Below, piece after piece: positions 61,673 through 64,000 of a stretch of DNA of 64,000 nucleotides. Source of the DNA: Flavipsychrobacter sp. (GTDB lineage: Bacteria; Bacteroidota; Bacteroidia; Chitinophagales; Chitinophagaceae); NCBI GenBank assembly GCA_031292525.1, contig JARLGY010000045.1, positions 248,001-312,000 of the forward strand, written 5' to 3'. A model generated the notes under the pieces. It made no database searches. It worked only from the letters and a program-made list of their open reading frames with translations, and had not been told where the DNA came from. Numbering within the stretch: position 1 is the first letter of the stretch; every line of letters begins with the position of its first letter. The position numbers and the translations under genes are program-made.

Positions 61673-61694
61673 AAAAAATAAAAAATCATTTTAA

Positions 61695-62111
61695 ATGTAT
61701 CCTATAGAATTAGTTGCCCCAATGAAGGCTGAATTGACGAGCCATGGTTTTGAAGAATTGCGCACACCCGAAGAAGTTGACGTTGCAATACATAAAACAG
61801 GCACTACCCTGCTGGTTATCAATTCAGTATGCGGTTGTTCTGCAGGTACTGCACGCCCGGGTGTTCTTATGGCCGTACATAATGCTACAAAGAAGCCAGA
61901 TCATCTTGCTACCAGCTTTGCCGGTTACGATGTAGATGCCGTAAAACAGGCCCGCAACTATCTGTTGCCTTACCCACCATCTTCACCCTCTATAGTTTTG
62001 CTGAAAGACGGTAAAGTGGTACACATGATCGAGCGCCACATGATTGAAGGTCGCCCCGCACAAATGATCGCAGCCAACCTGTTACAGGCTTTCGATACTT
62101 ATTGTGCTTAA
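61695..62111 (+). CDS. Bacilliredoxin, BrxA/BrxB family
   Basis: A 138-residue thioredoxin-fold protein. The CGC active motif is VCGCSAGTARPG with Cys46 and Cys48. Family features are MYPIELVAPMKAELTSHGFE and FAGYDVDAVKQARNYLLPYP at the right distances, then PSIVLLKDGKVVHMIERH. In Firmicutes BrxA and BrxB remove bacillithiol from oxidised proteins; Bacteroidota also carry this family, so a role in thiol repair with bacillithiol or a similar thiol is likely. It is monocistronic with a promoter box and a strong terminator. Confidence 0.93.
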   Translation: MYPIELVAPMKAELTSHGFEELRTPEEVDVAIHKTGTTLLVINSVCGCSAGTARPGVLMAVHNATKKPDHLATSFAGYDVDAVKQARNYLLPYPPSSPSIVLLKDGKVVHMIERHMIEGRPAQMIAANLLQAFDTYCA

Positions 62112-62130
62112 TATAGTTTTGGTTTTGTTG

Positions 62131-62166
62131 AACAAAGAAGGCTCCGTTTCGGGAGCCTTCTTTGTT
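62131..62166 (+). terminator. Terminator of the bacilliredoxin gene
   Basis: AACAAAGAAGGCTCC (62131-62145) pairs perfectly with GGAGCCTTCTTTGTT (62152-62166) over 15 bp with a 6-base loop. Confidence 0.92.
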
Positions 62167-62225
62167 TGGTAGAATTCACTACCCGGATGTTGTATCACCT
62201 GAAGCTGATCCTATGTTCAGCCTCC

Positions 62226-62259
62226 TTTTTTGCACCGATGCTTCATCGGCTGCAAAAAA
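62226..62259. terminator. Terminator of the NarL-type regulator gene
   Basis: TTTTTTGCACCGATG pairs with CATCGG, a one-base bulge, then TGCAAAAAA, loop CTT. T-rich on both strands; 24 bases after the regulator stop. Confidence 0.85.
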
Positions 62260-62282
62260 CCAAATGCAAATTTGTCGTAAAA

Positions 62283-62966
62283 CTACTTCGCCCCTTTCGG
62301 TTTCAGATCCTCTGCTAGCCTGTACTTCATAGCAAACAATACCAGCCCCGTTTTCGACTTTATATTAAACTTGTCAAACAGCGACTCCCTGTACCCGTCT
62401 ATCGTCCGGCGGTGTACCTTCAATATATCCGCCATCTGCTCATAAGTATATTCCTGTTCATCACACACCATTTGCAGGAACAACTTCTCTCGCTCGGTTA
62501 TCTTATCCAGTATCATTTGTCGTTCATCCTTTCGGCTGGCACGCTCGGTAGCCAGCAGCGCGTTCGACAGTAATTCATTATGATAATAGCCCGTGCTCAC
62601 AATATCATCAATAGCACGTTTCAGTATTTCTGCCGTGCAGGTCTTGGGCAGATAACCCCTTACCCCCAACCTGAACAATTCTATGATCGTCTGGTCTGTA
62701 GTATCCAGCGTCAGTATCAGTACAGGGTGCTTTACTTCATGCTCCTTCAGCCACGCCGCTGTTGCCTTCCCATCCATTACCGGCATGGCAACATCCAGCA
62801 GTATCACATCAGGTTCTGTGGGTAAGGGCAGGCTGTTCACCAGGTGTCTCCCATTGTCATATTCTGCCGTTACCGTATAGTTGCCCAGGCGCTCAATAAG
62901 CTGCTTCAGCCCGCTGCGCACAACGGTATGGTCATCAACCAGCACTATATTGTATTGTTTCAGCAT
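62283..62966 (-). CDS. NarL/FixJ-family response regulator
   Basis: A 227-residue two-component regulator. Receiver features are NIVLVDDHTVVRSGLKQLIE with the acidic pocket, phospho-acceptor Asp in VILLDVAMPVMDG near 55, and YLPKTC. The C-terminal LuxR helix-turn-helix reads ITEREKLFLQMVCDEQEYTY, EQMADILKVHRRTIDGYRES and LFDKFNIKSKTGLVLFAMKY. It starts 30 bases after the kinase gene stop and is its partner. Confidence 0.95.
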   Translation of the reverse strand: MLKQYNIVLVDDHTVVRSGLKQLIERLGNYTVTAEYDNGRHLVNSLPLPTEPDVILLDVAMPVMDGKATAAWLKEHEVKHPVLILTLDTTDQTIIELFRLGVRGYLPKTCTAEILKRAIDDIVSTGYYHNELLSNALLATERASRKDERQMILDKITEREKLFLQMVCDEQEYTYEQMADILKVHRRTIDGYRESLFDKFNIKSKTGLVLFAMKYRLAEDLKPKGAK

Positions 62967-62996
62967 AATAAGAGTACATCTTAAAACTAAAATAAA

Positions 62997-63761
62997 TTAC
63001 CCTAAAGTAAATATACTCCCTTTCCCTTTTTCTGTATCTATTTTTATATTAAGATTTGCCAATACCGCACGCTTCATCATATTCCTTAAACCAGACCCAC
63101 CGCCAGTTTGCAATGTATCCTCAAGGTCAAACCCATTACCATCATCCCTCACTATCAGCCCAAACTCGCCCCTGCCCTTCAGTTCCACATAAATATTCTG
63201 CGCCTCCGCATGCTTCATAGCATTGTTCAGTATCTCCTGGAACACCCTGTATGTCATCAGCTTCTGGTCCTTGCCAAGGTCAGGCTCAGTATCATCATGC
63301 TGCCAGTGTATCTTAAACCTGTTCAGTTGTTGCATCCGGTATATCTCCATCTGCATCGTATTCACCAGGCCATTCTGTTCCAGCACATCGCTGTTCAGGC
63401 TCTTGCCTAAAAGCTTCACTTGAATAATAGTATCTCCCAGCGTCTCATGCAGTGGCTTCAGCATACCTGTAAGTTCCGGCATATCCATACGGCTATGCTC
63501 CATTTGCAGGTGCATCGTAGTCAGAAGCTGCCCTATATTATCATGCAGTTCCCGGGCCACATGCACCAGCACTTGCTCCTGCACCTCTCCCTCCACCTGC
63601 CGCAGCTCCTTCTCATAGTCCACCTGCATCTTCGCCATCTTAGTTTCCTGTTGCATCCGCTGCCGGTTAGCAATAAATATAGTCAGCGCTACCCCTGCTA
63701 TCAGCAACAATATAATAAGGGTTGTAAAGACAACGGTGAATATGATGTCATTGTCTGTCAT
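62997..63761 (-). CDS. NarX/DegS-type sensor histidine kinase
   Basis: A 254-residue kinase. One N-terminal membrane helix (about 9-31, VVFTTLIILLLIAGVALTIF) and a coiled coil precede the HisKA_3 H-box HVARELHDNIGQLLTTMHLQ near 72. The HATPase_c domain includes the N-box FQEILNNAMKHAE and G-boxes VRDDGNGFDL and GGGSGLRNM. There is almost no periplasmic part, so it may sense within the membrane or from other proteins. It is upstream of and coupled in one operon with the NarL-type regulator. A -7 box (TATCTTTG) lies 36 bases before the start. Confidence 0.94.
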   Translation of the reverse strand: MTDNDIIFTVVFTTLIILLLIAGVALTIFIANRQRMQQETKMAKMQVDYEKELRQVEGEVQEQVLVHVARELHDNIGQLLTTMHLQMEHSRMDMPELTGMLKPLHETLGDTIIQVKLLGKSLNSDVLEQNGLVNTMQMEIYRMQQLNRFKIHWQHDDTEPDLGKDQKLMTYRVFQEILNNAMKHAEAQNIYVELKGRGEFGLIVRDDGNGFDLEDTLQTGGGSGLRNMMKRAVLANLNIKIDTEKGKGSIFTLG

Positions 63762-63797
63762 AAATTCTTAGATACTAAAGACATTGCCTGCTTCCGA

Positions 63798-63805
63798 CAA
63801 AGATA
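63798..63805 (-). promoter_or_regulatory. -7 box of the kinase/regulator operon (TATCTTTG)
   Basis: Exact TAnnTTTG match on minus, 36 bases before the ATG at 63761. Confidence 0.45.
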
Positions 63806-63883
63806 AAACGAATAGGAAATTAATGAATAATAAAATATGGATAATATATTATTAATATAATACAGATTTGTAGCTGCAAAATC

Positions 63884-64000
63884 ATGATGAGAAATCAAGT
63901 AATTAATCAGCCCAAAACTAGGAATGTTGCATGCATAATAAACTATTACGGCAATGGCAACCCAAAATTCTGGCTGTTTATAAAAAACAGTAGTAGAAAC
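63884..64000 (+). CDS. Possible start of a gene cut by the window edge
   Basis: An open frame of 39 codons begins with ATG ATG at 63884 and runs off the edge without a stop: MMRNQVINQPKTRNVACIIN then YYGNGNPKFWLFIKN. It is divergent from the kinase operon. Too short to identify, and no promoter box is an exact match. Could be noncoding. Confidence 0.35.
   Translation, partial: MMRNQVINQPKTRNVACIINYYGNGNPKFWLFIKNSSRN

Noticed and set aside
1-64000. tRNA and rRNA genes
   Set aside because: None recognised by eye on either strand; a tRNAscan-type search would settle this.

Overview
The window is a 64 kb stretch of ordinary bacterial chromosome, densely coding on both strands and moderately AT-rich. 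It points to a member of the Bacteroidota, probably near the Chitinophagales. The evidence is a type B (gliding-type) and a type A type IX secretion sorting domain, a GldA-like ABC ATPase, the lipoprotein form of TamA (TamL), the long Bacteroidota form of NusB, a long IleRS, DUF4476, DUF6452 and DUF6048 proteins, and many TAnnTTTG -7 promoter boxes with few Shine-Dalgarno sequences. I saw no rRNA, tRNA, CRISPR array, insertion sequence, integrase or phage module.

Layout. 1-7.5 kb: the tail of a histidine kinase, a secreted type IX substrate, a DUF58 protein, gldA, and a LytTR regulator behind a TPR histidine kinase. 7.6-17.2 kb: a small gene, an ileS/DksA-like operon whose second product carries a long Lys-Ala-Pro tail, mutS, a YdcF-like protein and a very acidic small protein. 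17.2-18.2 kb: a 540 bp gene-free region with a possible structured RNA and an unusual CGGGCAT hairpin array, then a divergent merR/MFS pair with dyad operators. 19.8-25.6 kb: a lipoprotein-type histidine kinase, a di-haem peroxidase with an imelysin-like N-terminus, and a secreted phosphoesterase. 25.8-33.5 kb: a methyltransferase, a DUF4476 protein, an rRNA methyltransferase divergent from tamL, nusB, a DUF1573 lipoprotein, yajC and coaE. 33.5-42.2 kb: an M1 peptidase, a biotin carrier gene with two exported proteins, pdhB, a flavin reductase, marR with a perfect operator dyad, and a UspA protein. 42.2-52 kb (mostly minus): a small protein, a SirB1-like protein, topA, a type IX substrate, proline dehydrogenase (plus), an acidic mini-protein, cysteine desulfurase and dnaB. 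52-52.5 kb: a gene-free region with a DnaA-box cluster. 52.5-64 kb: pheT with a coiled-coil gene and the DUF6452/DUF6048 pair, an ABC exporter, formimidoylglutamase, a DUF885 protein, a bacilliredoxin, a NarL-type two-component system, and the possible start of one more gene.

How the genes work together. Most units are housekeeping: translation (ileS, pheT, rlmB-like), transcription (nusB, the DksA-like protein), DNA maintenance (mutS, topA, dnaB), envelope (yajC, tamL), and CoA, pyruvate, proline and histidine metabolism. Signalling is heavy, with three complete or near-complete sensor kinases and two response regulators. The likeliest sources of new biology are cis elements: a 21-bp-period repeat upstream of the LytTR system, the CGGGCAT array, the MarR and MerR dyads and the DnaA-box cluster. 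Two proteins also stand out: the histone-H1-like/DksA fusion and the imelysin-like peroxidase. I found no convincing complete new multi-gene system; the peroxidase/phosphoesterase lipoprotein pair is the nearest candidate.

Functional calls rest on motif recognition by eye, without database searches. Start codons were moved downstream of the longest frame where a signal peptide, a family-typical N-terminus or a promoter box supported it.
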